The translations under genes and the position numbers were made by a program. A stretch of DNA of 64,000 nt from Podocnemis expansa (lineage: Eukaryota > Chordata > Testudines > Podocnemididae): contig ML681968.1 of assembly GCA_007922195.1 (NCBI GenBank), forward strand, positions 372,001-436,000, in the 5' to 3' direction. The notes beneath the pieces were generated by a model. It was not told where the DNA came from. It saw only the letters and a program-made list of their open reading frames with translations, and did not search any database. Below, piece by piece: positions 36,501 through 47,701 of the stretch (the stretch's first letter is position 1; each line of letters opens with the position of its first letter).

Positions 36501-39500
36501 GGGATAACCTATGTCTCAAGATCCAAAGCAACCCCATATTTATGACAACTTGAATAGAAAAAGGCTTAACAAAAATTAAAGATGTAGAACAATGTGATTG
36601 ACTGGCGTCCTTCAGTTACAACTGCTGCTGTCTCATAGTTCCTTCTCTCAGTGGCTGTGCTCAAAGATTCATGCAAACAAGATACAACTGGTCTCTTTCA
36701 ACCTAGAATAATATTAAGAAATATTGAAACAAAAGTCATTTGGTGGAGATGTCTATAGGTGCCTTACTGATTTGTCTTATGCCCTAAATCTCCTTCTCAA
36801 GGAAAAATGGGGAAGTAATTTAGCCTTGCTACAACCACAAAAAAACCTGGGAGGATATCTGGCTCAATGTGAAAGATGATTCAGGTTCTGTATCTATGGC
36901 ATTCTTCCAGATCAAGATATTAAATAGGTGCTACTGGGCTCCAGAACATTTGTTTGAGGCTAAGTTCCAAAGGGGCAGCTATATTAGTCTAGTTCACTAA
37001 AACAAACAAGGAGTCCTGTGGCACTTAAAGACTAATAAATTTATCTATTGCGTGAGCTTTTGTGGGAGGAAATCCCACTTTGTCAGATACTTTGAGGATG
37101 GGGGAATGTCTGGAATGGGAGGAGATAAATGCAGGGAAGTGTAAGTCATGGGATCTGGTCACACTGTAACAGCAAATCAAAGCAGTTGTTAAGATTCAAA
37201 CACTGCAGAACAGCATGTAGAGGAAGATGAGGTCAAATCACCAGTTGTAATGAAAGAAGAATCCTATTAGCCCTGAAGCAATGCAATCAAATTTGCAAAT
37301 AAATCAGGGCTTAATAGGGACTTCAGATTTTTCTTCTCATTACAACAGTGATTTGACCTCAGTAATAAATAAATTTGTTAGTCTTTAAGTGCCACAGGAC
37401 TCCTTGTTAGTTTGAGGCTAGATTGGCAGCAGGCAGTGAATACTGGAGATGCAAATTGCTGCATGCCAGCCTTTTACACATTCTGTATACCTGTCAAAAT
37501 ATTTCTCTGTTCTGGACTGCCATATTCAGTTCCCTCTCAAAAAGTTCATGTTAGTATCTTTCCTTCATCAAGTTTGTGCATCTTAGGGATGCTGCATGAG
37601 TTGATATTACCAGATAATAGTATGAAATGGATTGCAGTAAACTACTTCAGTGGCCAGAAGTCTGCAGTTCTTCCCTTCATACACAGATTGGTTTAGTGAG
37701 CTCCCTATTACTGTATAAGTGGGAAAAATGACTGTCTAATAGAAACACTTGGAAAAAATATGAGGCAGTTTAATCATACATGAAACTATTGTATATTTTT
37801 GGATATGTTAGCCCCCAGTACTCATAGGTTATGCTCTTCCTTATTTATCTATTTAGTCACTTTAATAAATGATGCCGTACATGTCCACTCTGTGTTCAGG
37901 TGTTTTGGGTTTTGGTTTTTTTCCAAGTTTTAAAAATAATGAATGTTGAATTTTCTTATTTATATATTATTTCCATATTGTGTGTCTATTTATATATGCT
38001 TTATTTCACTGTTTATATTTTATGTAAAAACAATGGAAATAAAAGTTTAAAACAAAAATAGCCTACTTAACAGTTTTCCAGTCAGGGCTTCTCAACTTCT
38101 CATTGATTTACAGTGTGATGCGGCTCAGTCTCACAGAAATAAATGTTGTTCATTAGTACATCTCCACTGTGATAAGTGAGGGTATGGTTTATCTATGTAC
38201 ATCTCTTTCAAGATTGGCTGTTTTCTAGATACAGTGGGGGACCATTAACCCAGATCCCCACAGCCTGCCAGTGGTGGCAGAAGCTTTGCCATCCCACCGC
38301 CAGCAGGATGGGAGAATCCGGATCTGTCCCCAGCTGCTGCCGGACAAGTGGAAGAGCTTCCGCTGCACCGGCAAGCCATGGGGGGGAGTGGATTCGGATG
38401 GCCCCCACGGCAGAAGCTTCCCAGCTTGTCCAGAAGCAGCTGGGGACAGATCCGGATCCCCTCAGCCTGCCAGCCAAAAGACTGTCTTTGGGCTGGCTAG
38501 GGTCCCTGGCTGCCAGCTCTGCACTGCCAGCACTGATTTGTGCGCCGATGAGCGCTTGTTCCTGCACACGCATGCACAGAGCTTAGGAGGAACATTGGTC
38601 CCATTTATGTGCGGTCCGTTTAACACACAGTTGCCGTGGCTTGTCCCCCAACACCTGTGCGTTAATGGGTACCCACTGTACCATCCATTCTTTTATCATT
38701 TCTGTACCTTTCAGACTTGGAAATCTTGCTTGTCACTTATTGTAGCAAACTTAACTTTAAGTAGATGAAGTATTTTGTCAGGGAAAATAAATAATAGTAA
38801 GATGCTACTCCCTGGTAGCATAGGGAGTCCTTCTGCATTTTCTGAGTTAATCTAATAGGTGTTTTTAGTCTCAGAATTCTGATCATCTGAAACCAGTGAC
38901 ATTTCTTACTGGTTCACAATTCTGCATTACCAACAGGCTGCCTGTGATTAAATCAGTGGACATGTACTTTTCACCTTACTATATTTACATTTCTTCCTTT
39001 ATATTTTTAAGGTACTGCACAGATGAAAATCAAACGTTTTCTCAACCTTCCATGCTGGAGAATCACATCAGTCTCATGCATGGCATCAAAAACCCAGATC
39101 TATCCCAGATGTCCAAAGCAAAAGCTTCAGGGAGAAACTCAACAAAAGTAATTTACATTTTTTTTTTTCAGTACAAACATGAATTTGGCTTGTTTATATA
39201 GAGAGAGTTGGACGGTTTATATAGAGTAAGTCCTAGAAACTAGCACATGCTGCCAGAGTTATTTCCAGGAGTATTTTCTAGTTAACAGTGTAGGCCAAAG
39301 AACAGCCAGAACTATTGTTCTAAATTAGGGAAGCACAATTTATAACCCCATTTTCATGGTCTCAGAATTCTTTCAAAGTAGAATGCTGTTTTACTGCTGA
39401 AACTTCCCTTACTGGTGTTTTGCCAAGAAGAGACTTTTTCTAGGAAGCTTGTGAAAATCTGGGCAGCCATATAAAATTATTTTTAAGAAGAAAACAAGTT

Positions 39501-42500
39501 AGTAAATAAATAAAATACCTTTTCTTACCTTATAAACAATTATTTGCTTTTAACAGTCTAATTAATAATCCTAAATATTAAATGTGTGCGCCACATAGGT
39601 TAATTGAGGTTGCTGTATGGGCCATAATGACCTTTCTGGTTTAAAATGTACATGCTTAATGTTTTCTGGCTTTCATGATCCATTAGAGAAGCCAACAGAA
39701 GAGACCAAAGCCTCTTCAATGTCTGTATATCTCTCTTTCACAAACGGAGTCCAGGAAGTTGATGGTGGAGCTTTCCCCCCCCCCCCCCCGACTCCAAGAT
39801 CTTCATCTAAAGATGCCCTTTATTTGATCCCATTACTCTTAGTTATATCCATGCATGACTCTAAATAATGTCTGTGTACCTAATGTTTACACCCTTCTTG
39901 TCTGTAACACCCCCCGCAACCCTGTCACCCTTCAGCTAAACCGCTTTTTAATTTTTCCTCCAAATCCATTTTGAGTCCCATGGTCATATTGTTGTGTTTT
40001 TTCTGGACTGTCTCCAGTTTCTCCATATCATTCTGGTAACAGGGTAGCCAGAACTAAGATACAATTGCAGCTTGGTAGTACCATAGTCACATACCACCTG
40101 CCTTTGAAAAGCCTTTGCTTATGTAACCCACAATTGCTTTTTGTTTTTCAGCTTTATTATTTTGTACAGCTTTGCTGCACTGCAGTCTCAGGTTCAGTTT
40201 ACTTTCTGTTGTCACACAGTTTTCTCCCTTCCCTTACATATTTGTATTCTAAATTATTTTTCCACAGATACCTTAACTTGAATTTTCCATTATTTTCTTT
40301 TCCCAGGACTGTTTTTTCCTACTGAAATACATCAAATATCCCTGAAGTAGTAGTTTATTTCCCCTAAACAGAGCTGTGAGGTATATTTATTGTATAAATT
40401 AGTCAACCAATTTCATTATATTTTTAATAACTTAGTCTTAAAAACTATGGTAGATTTATGCTGAGTTGTGGTTGCTGTTGTATCTTTTATTTGCATTATG
40501 GTAGTGCCTGGGGTCTGCAACCCAGATCAGATTGCCAGTGTACTAAGAACACTTACAGTAGCTGTGCAGAATAAGAGAGAGTCCCTGTTCTGAACAGCTT
40601 GAAATTTAAACAGATAAGACAGATCAAAGTTTGGGTGGCATGAATTCAGTATATAAGCAGAATGAACAGTGTGATGGTCTGCAAAGTGTACATTTAATTT
40701 TGTGGCTTTTGTTGGCTTGTTTTCAATTTTTCCATGTGGGGTTCTGTTGGGGAGAGGTTTGGCTAAGAAGAGAGATGAGGGAAGAAGAGGACAGAGATAG
40801 CAGAGGTGGGAGGGACACTGCAAGGAGCTGGAACAAAAAAAAGGCCAATCCTCAGCTGGAAGAAAATGTCTGAAGTAAAAAAAATTGTAAAAAGCTGCCA
40901 GGAGCTGCAATGTTGTCATGTCTCAAGGTCTCTGCTTTAGCTGCTTGTCTGCTACTCTTGGCTGAACTGCCAGCACTTTTTTTCTTCCCTGAGGTCACAC
41001 AGCTGAGGAGAGAGTGATTCTAGCAGCCATTCATCGTGCCTAAATGCCAGGCTCCTCTGCAGCCTTACCTACCTCCATTCCTTTCTGCCGCCTTCAGCCT
41101 CTCCCCTCCTCAGTCCACCTGATCACCAAATCAGGCCAGCTTTTCCTCAACAAGGTCTCTAGAAACCCTGTAACCAGAACCCTTCTCCATCCCCTGATCG
41201 TCCCTTTCCTCAGCTGTTTGTCTCCTCAGTGATCCTACCCTCTCTTTCTCACCCCAACAATCTTTTAAACATGCTGTCCTTAAAATAATAAATCTTTTCC
41301 CTCTTCTCTTTTCAAACCTCTTTGCCTTCCACATTAAGTTCAGATTCTTCCCCCTTTCAGAACTCCAGCCCTGTCTTCCATCCCTTTTCTCAATTCTCTC
41401 TACTCTCCTTCTAGTTCTTCCCTGTGTATCCTTCTTCCACCCCATGTGCAGAACTCACTGTGCTGATGCACCATACCTCCTGTGTCTCTTCCTTCAGATC
41501 ACTCCAGAGGCCCTTTAATTCTGGGGTGGGCAAAAAATGGCCTGCAGTGCAGGCTGGATTCAGCCATCTAGAGGTCACTGTCCAGCCCTCTGCCCCTGGT
41601 CAGCTCTCTTCCCTACCCTTGTGGCGCTGTGCCCAGCTGGGGCTGCGCTGCACCCCTCCTTTGGGTGGCTCGCTCCACCCCTAGCTGTTCCCACCAGTCC
41701 ACCTGGGAATTTTATTTTCCACCCCTGCTTTAACCCATGTTGTGTGCTCATTTCCACCTGTATTTTGTCTTTCTAGTTATAACTGTGACAAGATGGATAA
41801 GGGTAATAGCTTTTATTGGGCCAACGTCTATTGGTGAGAAAGAAGCTTTCTAGCTCCACAAACTCTTCATCCGAGTGTCACAGCTAAATACAAGATCAAG
41901 CACATGTTTTAACATAGTTAGCACATGTTTTAAGGGACCCTTCAAGGTGAAATGGCCCATTAACGCCTGTGTAATTATAGGACTAAGAAGGGGATTCTTG
42001 GATTTTAGATTGTTGTAATAAATCATAAATACAGTGTCTTTATTAAGACCAGATTTTTAGTTTGTGGAAAAGTTGTGAATTGAGTTGAATAATAACAATT
42101 TAAATTTTACACTTTGGGATGTGGACCATATTTTCCTGGCATTAAGTATTCTGTCAGTACCCAACAAATAACATTCTGTATATATGAACAACATTTTACA
42201 TAGATTTCAGTGCCAGAAGAGACTGTTGTGATCATCTTGTCTAACTTGCTGTACAACACAAGTCATGAAACTTCCCCAAAATAATTCCTTTTGAACTAGA
42301 GCAAATCTTTATTCTCAAGAAATCCAATCTTGATTTTTGAAAGCATCCATGTTAGAAAAAACACCATGACCCTTAGCAGACTGTTCCAGTGGTTAATTAC
42401 ACATACTGTAATCTGTGTTTTATTTCCAGTCTGAATTTGTCTAATGTCAAATTCCAACTATTGGATGTTGTTCTAACTTTGTTTGCTAGACCGAAGAACT

Positions 42501-44400
42501 CCTGATGAAATATTTATTTTCCCTGTAGGTATTTATAAGTGGCCCCTTAACTTTCTCTTAGTTAAATTAAATAGATTGAAAATGAGAGTCCTGTGGCACC
42601 TTATAAACGAACAGCTTTCTTTGGGCATAAGCTTTTGTGGGCTCCAACCACCTTTGTCAGATGCAAGTAAATAGATTGAGCTCCTGAAGTCTGTCAGTCT
42701 ATCAGGCACATTTCCAGTCCTTTAATCCAGTGGTTCTCAACCTTTTGCAGATCGTGACACACTGGCATATCATGATTCTACAGGGCACACCAGCCCATTC
42801 CCCCAACCTCCCCACCCCCTGGCAAATCTAGCCATTTTCCAGACACTGCTAGCTAGGTGGCAACACAGTAATTTGTCCCAACACAGTGGTTGAGAACCAC
42901 TGTATTAATCATTCATGACCTCGGGCTTATATCCTTTCCATGTTGATTGGTACCCAAAACAACCACATTTTTCATGGTATTGAATGTCCAGCATAATTCC
43001 TGCTCTTCATTGAACCAGTGATAAACGTTAGGAACTGGTTGACATGCTTCAGAAACAAGGGCCTTTGCTTCTTGGTTGATCTTTCTGTATCTTCCTTGTC
43101 CATTTGACCCAGTCCTCCAAGCATGCCTTTTTCCAGCACATATTGTGTAGCTGTGTCACTAATAGTTCTGTTGCTAAGTCTCTCACTGTCTCCATAACAG
43201 GGCCAGATATTAAGCTGGCCCTCGAGCCCTGAGCTTGGGTTTAAAGGTGCTCAAGCTTCAGGCATTCAGGGCACAGGAATGCCTCCAGAATTTCATTCAT
43301 GATTTTGCCATGGGGGCCAAGTACAGTCTGCTTCTGCTCACAGCAGGACCTTAATAGACCACCTGAACTGGAGTCCAATCCCAGGGGGTCCTGAGAAACA
43401 AAACCTTTGCTTGCTGACATCCTTTGAGATAGTCAGGAACAGGCTGCCCTGATAGAAGTCCTGATACCATTTCTCCGGCTGACCTGAGGGTGCTAAACAG
43501 TTTAGTGTGATAGAACTGGCCAGGGTGGAAAGTTCCGGAGGTTGAAGTAAAAAAACAGTGTGTGAGGTGTAGGGTGGAAAGTTTCTGTAGCACAAATGTA
43601 CTAAGGAGGTGGCTCTCTGGACAGCTGAGATGCTGGCAAGTGGAACCAGAGCTGGAGTTTCTTGTCCAAAGAGAGTTATGGAGGGGGGAGGGACACTGAG
43701 GCATTTCATGCTGGTAAGACAGGCAGCGAGAAAAAAGCCTCCAAATTCAGCTCCATTTAAAATATCTAAAGCAATGGGTTAGATTCTGCATTTTGCCTGA
43801 AGCACTGCTACATCTAGAGTATTATGTATTTCCGATCTGTGTGAAATTCAGCAAGCCAAAATTCTTGATTTTAAATGGATATAATAATGAGACATTTTTA
43901 AAACCTTTTTTTAGGCAAAATCTCCAAAGAGAGGGTCTTCAGGTGCTCTGGAACGAATGGAAACCACTGAAGCTCCACCAGCCAAAAAACTGAAGGCACA
44001 TTGGAAATGTGCTAAATGTGGATTTATAACAGACACCAGTACTGAATTTCAGGAACACATACCTCAGCACAAGACAGACAACTCCACTTATCAGTGCTTG
44101 CTCTGTGGCTTGTGTTATACATCTCACATCTCTCTGAACAGGCATCTCTTCATTGTTCATAAAGTAAAAGAGGAAGATGAGGAGGAAGAAGAAGAAAGGG
44201 AAAAGTTCCAAACAGAGACCAGTGAGAATGGACATGAAGAATGTAACAGTGAGATGAACACTACAGTGGAGGAAGAAAATAGTTTGACATGCAAAATGTG
44301 TGAAACTGACTCAGCACTTTGTGCGCACAGTCAGAGGTGTGGCCTGGAGGATTCCATTTGTGGCTCTCAGAACAATCATTCAGATTCTCCTAAGATTTAA
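26431..44400 (+). CDS. ZNF592: Zinc finger protein 592, C-terminal part (7 exons)
   Basis: Join 26431-26609, 29646-29822, 30751-30910, 32232-32507, 34296-34408, 39012-39147 and 43915-44400. The total is 1527 nt, in frame throughout, giving 508 residues and TAA. This is roughly the last 40% of a protein of about 1,270 residues in human. It is a nuclear multi-C2H2 protein of the ZNF592/ZNF532/ZNF687 family, which associates with ZMYND8 in a chromatin (Z3) complex. The window part has about ten C2H2-like fingers. Its end reads [22 protein letters not shown] and then an acidic run of about 12 D/E residues. [15 protein letters not shown] and that acidic tail match my recollection of ZNF592 rather than ZNF532 or ZNF687. 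The N-terminal exons lie left of the window. Confidence 0.93.
26755..26944. mobile_element. Penelope-like inverted (fold-back) insertion
   Basis: The left end is 'ggggtagccgtgttagtcta', followed by 'aaagactaacaaatttattt'. The right arm is the inverse ('atgaaagatcatgacataaa', 'tttagtctttaaaagtgcca'). Both arms face away from the centre as in the 6714 element, but I see no clear target duplication. Confidence 0.75.
27455..27600 (+). repeat. Interspersed repeat, family shared with 40475
   Basis: The order 'attgtagtagcagataagaa', 'ctatgctaggcattgtacac', 'agcagtccctgcctgcagga' is paralleled at 40490-40620 ('tggtagtgcctggggtct', 'agagtccctgttctgaacag', 'aaacagataagac'). It is a widespread sauropsid repeat type whose class I cannot settle. 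Confidence 0.5.
28934..29121. mobile_element. hAT-type MITE, CAGGGGTCTCAAAC family
   Basis: It begins TAGGGGTCTCAAAC (first base mutated) and ends GTTTGAGACCCCTG. A perfect 8 bp duplication, gcctagtg (28926-28933 and 29122-29129), flanks it. It is in a ZNF592 intron. Confidence 0.93.
29646..29822 (+). CDS. ZNF592: ZNF592 exon B (window exon 2)
   Basis: The acceptor ttgacttcag|GTGTAT completes Arg, then [20 protein letters not shown] and [18 protein letters not shown] follow: two C2H2 fingers. The donor is CTCA|gtaagc. The phase fits the next exon (CA|G, Gln). Confidence 0.94.
30485..30591. repeat. (CA)n microsatellite with an internal 10-N gap
   Basis: CA repeats run on both sides of ten Ns (30532-30541). 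The N run is an assembly placeholder, so the true repeat length is unknown. It lies in the intron upstream of ZNF592 exon C. Confidence 0.97.
30751..30910 (+). CDS. ZNF592: ZNF592 exon C (window exon 3)
   Basis: The acceptor is attgttccag|GGTTAT and the donor GTCAAG|gtacgt. It encodes [20 protein letters not shown] and [20 protein letters not shown]. The first unit has a C.C spacing with a shortened finger, as expected for this family. It ends in phase 0. Confidence 0.94.
31141..31720 (-). repeat. CR1 LINE 3' fragment, antisense
   Basis: On the + strand it begins 'catagaaatgcagggttaga' and 'gaggtcatcaagtccagccc', the reverse complement of the CR1 3' end. It runs on through the antisense 'cacccagaactggacacagt' block of the RT C-terminal region. 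Confidence 0.85.
32232..32507 (+). CDS. ZNF592: ZNF592 exon D (window exon 4)
   Basis: The acceptor ctgatcag|GCTGTT is weak in pyrimidines but gives [12 protein letters not shown] directly after QHVK. A roughly 60-residue low-complexity linker rich in S, T, P and K follows, then the finger [20 protein letters not shown]. The donor is GGAAAG|gtaagg. It is phase 0 on both sides. Confidence 0.9.
34296..34408 (+). CDS. ZNF592: ZNF592 exon E (window exon 5)
   Basis: The acceptor is ctgctag|TCTGTG and the donor TGCTG|gtaagt. It encodes the C2H2 finger [20 protein letters not shown] followed by [13 protein letters not shown], ending in a split Trp codon (TG|G). Confidence 0.94.
35590..36175 (+). 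repeat. CR1 LINE 3' UTR fragment, sense
   Basis: The string 'gtggtctgtgaggtgcagga' followed by 'ggtcagagtaaatggtctct' is the CR1 3' tail, preceded by CR1 3' UTR sequence ('ggaatttcccacaggtcaga'). It is 5'-truncated, and there are CR1 relatives elsewhere in the window. Confidence 0.82.
36963..37409. mobile_element. Penelope-like inverted (fold-back) insertion
   Basis: A perfect 11 bp duplication, gtttgaggcta (36952-36962 and 37410-37420), frames 447 bp. The left end has 'ggggcagctatattagtcta' and 'ggagtcctgtggcacttaaa'. The right end is its inverse ('tttaagtgccacaggactcc'). The centre repeats 'aaatcac..ttgtaatga' and 'tcattacaacagtgattt' in opposite orientation, so the whole element is a palindrome around a short centre. 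Confidence 0.88.
38232..38678. mobile_element. Tc1/mariner-superfamily (pogo/Tigger-like) MITE
   Basis: It is flanked by TA on each side. The ends are CAGTGGGGGACCATTAAC and, on the other strand, CAGTGGGTACCCATTAACGC. The GC-rich 447 bp body reads as open frames of 120-165 codons on both strands, but these come from internal inverted repeats ('ggggacagatccggatcccc') and show no protein domain. Confidence 0.75.
39012..39147 (+). CDS. ZNF592: ZNF592 exon F (window exon 6)
   Basis: The acceptor is tatttttaag|GTACTG (completing Trp) and the donor ACAAAA|gtaatt. It encodes [20 protein letters not shown], a finger with an expanded C-to-C interval shared with the preceding exon. [20 protein letters not shown] follows, the segment most diagnostic of ZNF592. 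Confidence 0.93.
39950..40330 (-). repeat. CR1-like fragment, antisense, old
   Basis: The + strand reads 'ctggactgtctccagtttct' and then 'gccagaactaagatacaatt', the antisense of the CR1 RT C-terminal end. It is diverged and without clear ends. Confidence 0.55.
40475..40625 (+). repeat. Interspersed repeat, family shared with 27455
   Basis: It shares its block order with the 27455 copy, including 'gagagtccctgttctgaaca'. It is noncoding and its class is unresolved. Confidence 0.5.
41521..41727. mobile_element. hAT-type MITE
   Basis: It starts CTGGGGTGGGCAAAA and ends as the inverse of CAGGGGTGGAAAATA. The flanks ctttaatt and ctttaacc match at 6 of 8 positions. Confidence 0.72.
41786..41905 (+). 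repeat. Interspersed repeat related to 2655
   Basis: It contains 'ggtaatagcttttattgggc' and 'attggtgagaaagaagcttt', matching the 2655 copy ('gtaatatcttttgttggacc'). This family may be related to the Penelope-like tails. Confidence 0.45.
42195..42485 (-). repeat. CR1 3' fragment, antisense
   Basis: The + strand 'tagatttcagtgccagaaga' and then 'gtgatcatcttgtctaactt' are the reverse complement of a CR1 3' tail. Confidence 0.75.
42580..42667 (+). mobile_element. Penelope-like tail, single-arm insertion
   Basis: A perfect 12 bp duplication, taaatagattga (42568-42579 and 42668-42679), frames only 88 bp. It reads 'gagtcctgtggcacctta', 'gggcataagcttttgtgggc' and 'cctttgtcagatgc'. It is the one copy of this family here with a single arm. 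Confidence 0.88.
42728..42902. mobile_element. hAT-type MITE
   Basis: It begins CAGTGGTTCTCAACC and ends GGTTGAGAACCACTG. The flanks ctttaatc and tattaatc agree at 6 of 8 positions. Confidence 0.85.
43915..44400 (+). CDS. ZNF592: ZNF592 last coding exon (window exon 7)
   Basis: The acceptor is ccttttttttag|GCAAAA and the stop TAA is at 44398-44400. It begins [20 protein letters not shown], a basic linker. Two fingers follow: [20 protein letters not shown] and [22 protein letters not shown]. An acidic stretch ([11 protein letters not shown]) and a 75-residue tail come next, with a further [13 protein letters not shown] unit that lacks a normal finger spacing. Translating from the internal ATG at 43957 would miss 14 residues; the upstream splice site is the better start. 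Confidence 0.95.
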   Translation, partial: AKSPKRGSSGALERMETTEAPPAKKLKAHWKCAKCGFITDTSTEFQEHIPQHKTDNSTYQCLLCGLCYTSHISLNRHLFIVHKVKEEDEEEEEEREKFQTETSENGHEECNSEMNTTVEEENSLTCKMCETDSALCAHSQRCGLEDSICGSQNNHSDSPKI

Positions 44401-45585
44401 GAAAAGAACAATTTAATCAAAACATTGGGTGGGGATGGGTGAATCTTGGAAATATGCTGTTTGTTCCTTGGGCTGGACTGGGCTTTCCATTAACATTTAA
44501 TTTGTAAGGGAAATAAAAACCACCTCCATAGCACTGACTCTCTGCCAGATCAGAGAGGTGAAAAGGGAAAACAGGACAAGAAACTCCCTCCCCAGAACTT
44601 GTCTAACTCCTACAGATGAAGGAGCACGTTTTGAAGCTGCAGTTTTCTCCCTGAAAATGAGCTCTCTTCCTGTGAGTGTTCACTGCCTTTGTCTGGAGCC
44701 CCACCCTTGCCTCCTTTCTTTTAGAGTTTTCTTCTGGTATTTATGCTTAAATTCCCTTTCCAATTTTTCACTTTATTACTCAGATCCATAAGACTGTATG
44801 TCAGTCAAATACACTTGTCAGGACCATACAAACTGTGTTAAATCCTGTTACATCATCTAGCAGATGCAACCCACAGGTTTTGCGTAGGCTGCAGAGTGCT
44901 GTTTCATTGCCCTAGAAGTATGCCAGGTTCATCTTCTAGTTTTCCCTTGAATGTTGTTGAATCAAATTGTGTTACCAATTTAAATCACCACAGAAGAGAT
45001 TTTGGCATTCTCAGTCATCTTTTTAACTGTTTGTATAAATATTGCTAAATCAACTAGATTTTTAAGTGATCAAAGCACAAGGTCACACACAGCAACAAAG
45101 GCCTAACTCTACTCAGGGGAGCTACTGCTGTTAAAGCCTTTGGCGGCCAGACACCAGTATAGCTGGATTGATGCAAACTCTAGTGAAGACAAGTGGAGCC
45201 AAAAGTTGCACCTCTGCAGTTTGTCCTGGTTTTGAACAAGAATAATATGCACAGGTGACTGTTGCAGCATATAACAGCTTTGCTTGTCTGCACTAGGGAA
45301 GATGCACCAGTGCAAAAAAAGGTGCCCCTCTCCCCCAGCTGAAATCCTCAGCATGGGCAAATATAACTGGCCTATGGTAGTTTTTGCTCAAGCACCCTTG
45401 TCTATATACTTTCAGTCAAAGGAATGAAAAGCTCTGCAAGAAATAGGCACTTCATCAGCTGTAGTTTGTTAGCTCCCAATTTGGGAGATGATCCTGAAGC
45501 AGATGATGTGATTAAAGTAAGAAAAGGTGATCTTTTTCAGCCATAGCATGTGAGCCATCCTCTGGTATAGTATATAGCCAAATCA

Positions 45586-45833
45586 GGGTTTGTCTACACT
45601 GTGGGCTCCACAGCGATCGATGGAGCTGGATTGATTGACTGGTTCGTGTAAACCTGCTCAGTCGATGGAAGATGGGCTCTCTGGTCGATGCCATTAGTCC
45701 TAGCTCCCTGAAAGGAGTAAACCACATAGATGCAGTGATATGTCAACATAAGTATGTCAACAGGAGAGAGGCAAGCTATGTTACGTAGCTTATGTATCTC
45801 TCATCAGCCACCGGTGGCAGTGTATACCAGGCC
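45586..45833. mobile_element. Harbinger-type MITE (probable)
   Basis: The left end 'agggtttgtctacactg' matches, inverted, the right end 'cagtgtataccaggcct'. It is noncoding. The terminal pattern (GTCTACACTG) resembles other short elements in the window. Confidence 0.55.
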
Positions 45834-46428
45834 TTATTCTTGCAGCACAGTTAGCAGCCGCAACTCCTGTGTTATGGAGTGTTCCATGTACGTGACCAGG
45901 CAAGGAAGAGCATGGCACCCACAAAGGCGTGTGTAGAATTGAGAGAGCACCATACTGTAATGCTTCAATTACTCTAGCTCCTTTGATAGCAGATTTTCCA
46001 TCTTTACTCAATTTTATAAATTACTTTGGAGACTTTTTTATTTCCATATAGTCATATTGACTTTTCCCTGTCCATGCTGTTTCCTCATTTGTTCTCTTCA
46101 CACGCTTTGTGTAATATAATTACTTCTATATGGTTTTTATGTTGAGACAGAATCCTGCTCATTATTGTTTACTATGATGTTTAAATAATTTAAAAACTAT
46201 TTATCTTATTGGATTTGAATTGCTTACTTCCTTGTCTCGATGTGTTTTGATACAAACAGTTTGGAACTCTTTGTATTTTTTGATACTGTGTACATTAGCC
46301 TAGGGTATGTTTTACAAGGTAGCCTATGTAGAGTAACAATAGCAGGGGTCACTCCCAAGCCATCACATATCTATTTAATCTGCAGTGGCATTTGTGCCTT
46401 GCTATAATGTTTACTTCAGAATATTTCA

Positions 46429-46434
46429 AATAAA
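46429..46434 (+). terminator. ZNF592: Polyadenylation signal AATAAA
   Basis: AATAAA lies in 'tttcaaataaaagcatcc', with a GT-rich element ('atgtgtggatgag') about 12 bp downstream. It is the strongest candidate for the distal ZNF592 poly(A) site. AATAAA at 44512 is the alternative. Confidence 0.6.
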
Positions 46435-47093
46435 AGCATCCAACAATGTGTGGATGAGCTCTATTCTTTTTAACAGGCAGGATGGGTAAGCCAGTGCAAG
46501 GAATATGTCTCACCTTGTTCTTCAGCCATTCCTAACGCACACACTAGGACTTGCTTTTTCACCCCAGAAGCTTACGTGTGAGGGTTCGCTACAGCATGAG
46601 AAGATTTGAGAAGAGTGAGTGGCGAAGGCAGATGCTTCATATGGTCTCCACTAGTTTCCTCTACAAGCCATAAGAAATGTCTCAGCTAGCCTAATACTTT
46701 CAAGCGTGCAAAGAGAAATTATTTTCTTTCCTTTATGTAGAGCTGCCTCCCTTATGGGTCGCCTTGCACTTTTGTACACTAAAAGGCCCCCGAAGGCAAC
46801 TATAATGAAAAAGCAGATGAATGGCCCCTCACTACTTGGGCTAGCAGAGACTGGAACCATCGTAATGGAAAGATGGCTTCTGAAAAGTGCATCTTTCTTC
46901 TGCTTTTGGATCACTAGAAGAAGTTACCTGCCCTTTTAGCTGTTGGTATGAGAACTGCTTAGTGCCAACATGACTGTATAATTATATGGGAAGAATTAGA
47001 TGAAGGATAATCAGAAATCTGTAGGATAGCAGTACCTGAGCCACCATGACATTTGCAAGAGCTGGATTGTTTCAGATACACCCACTGTGTTCT

Positions 47094-47342
47094 AAGGCTC
47101 CATCTACACTGCCAGGAAGATTTGACGGGAGTTACACAAGCTACTCTGCATGGCTTGTGTAACTCCCTTACTTCCTAACTCCCTTTCAGCACAGCATCTT
47201 CACTGTGCTATGCCACTTGATGGGGTGACTTTATGCAGTTGCTTTCCAGATCAACTTACCATGTCTTCACTGCTCACAAAGTCAAACCAGAAGGATGAAT
47301 GCTGCAGCAGCAAATTTGCTTCTGTCAATGTAGATGTGGCCT
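47094..47342. mobile_element. Harbinger-type MITE (probable)
   Basis: The ends 'aggctccatctacactg' and 'caatgtagatgtggcct' are inverted repeats of one another with few mismatches. The body is noncoding. No clear 3 bp target duplication was settled. Confidence 0.5.
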
Positions 47343-47701
47343 GTCAGATTCCCCTCGGTGTTTCAAAAGATGCATCTATCCCCACAAGGTTTGACGTGCC
47401 CCTTAAAAAAAACCTGACTGGACCCAAATCTGAGCACAAATCATATGTTTAAGAGGCATCTAATGTCATTTCTACATTTTAGTAGCACTGGCCTTTAACT
47501 ATCATCTGCTTTTTTCTTTACACTGCGTGAGATTTCTGCCAGCACTTCTAGACACTGATGATCTTAGAACTCAGTTCCTTGTGCTGTCATAGACTATATC
47601 ACCACCTCCACATGAGGTGCTATAATTGTGAAGGAACAGTGAGGTGCAGTAAATGAAGAAATCACTTATGTTTATCTGCATAGGAGAAACGGAACTTAAG
47701 T

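Larger units (their letters stand above)
44401..46455 (+). other. ZNF592: ZNF592 3' untranslated region (probable)
   Basis: It is inferred from the stop codon to the best polyadenylation site. An early AATAAA at 44512-44517 could give a short isoform. The region includes an unassigned stretch (45060-45370) and a Harbinger-type MITE (45586-45833). Confidence 0.6.

Noticed and set aside
38176..38768. Overlapping ORFs of 121-165 codons on both strands
   Set aside because: They lie inside a TA-flanked MITE and stay open because of GC-rich internal inverted repeats. There is no domain, no splice support and no start context.
43338..43709. Minus-strand ORFs of 117-123 codons
   Set aside because: Two overlapping frames with no domain. 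They lie in an intron antisense to ZNF592. Possibly an unidentified repeat, not a gene.
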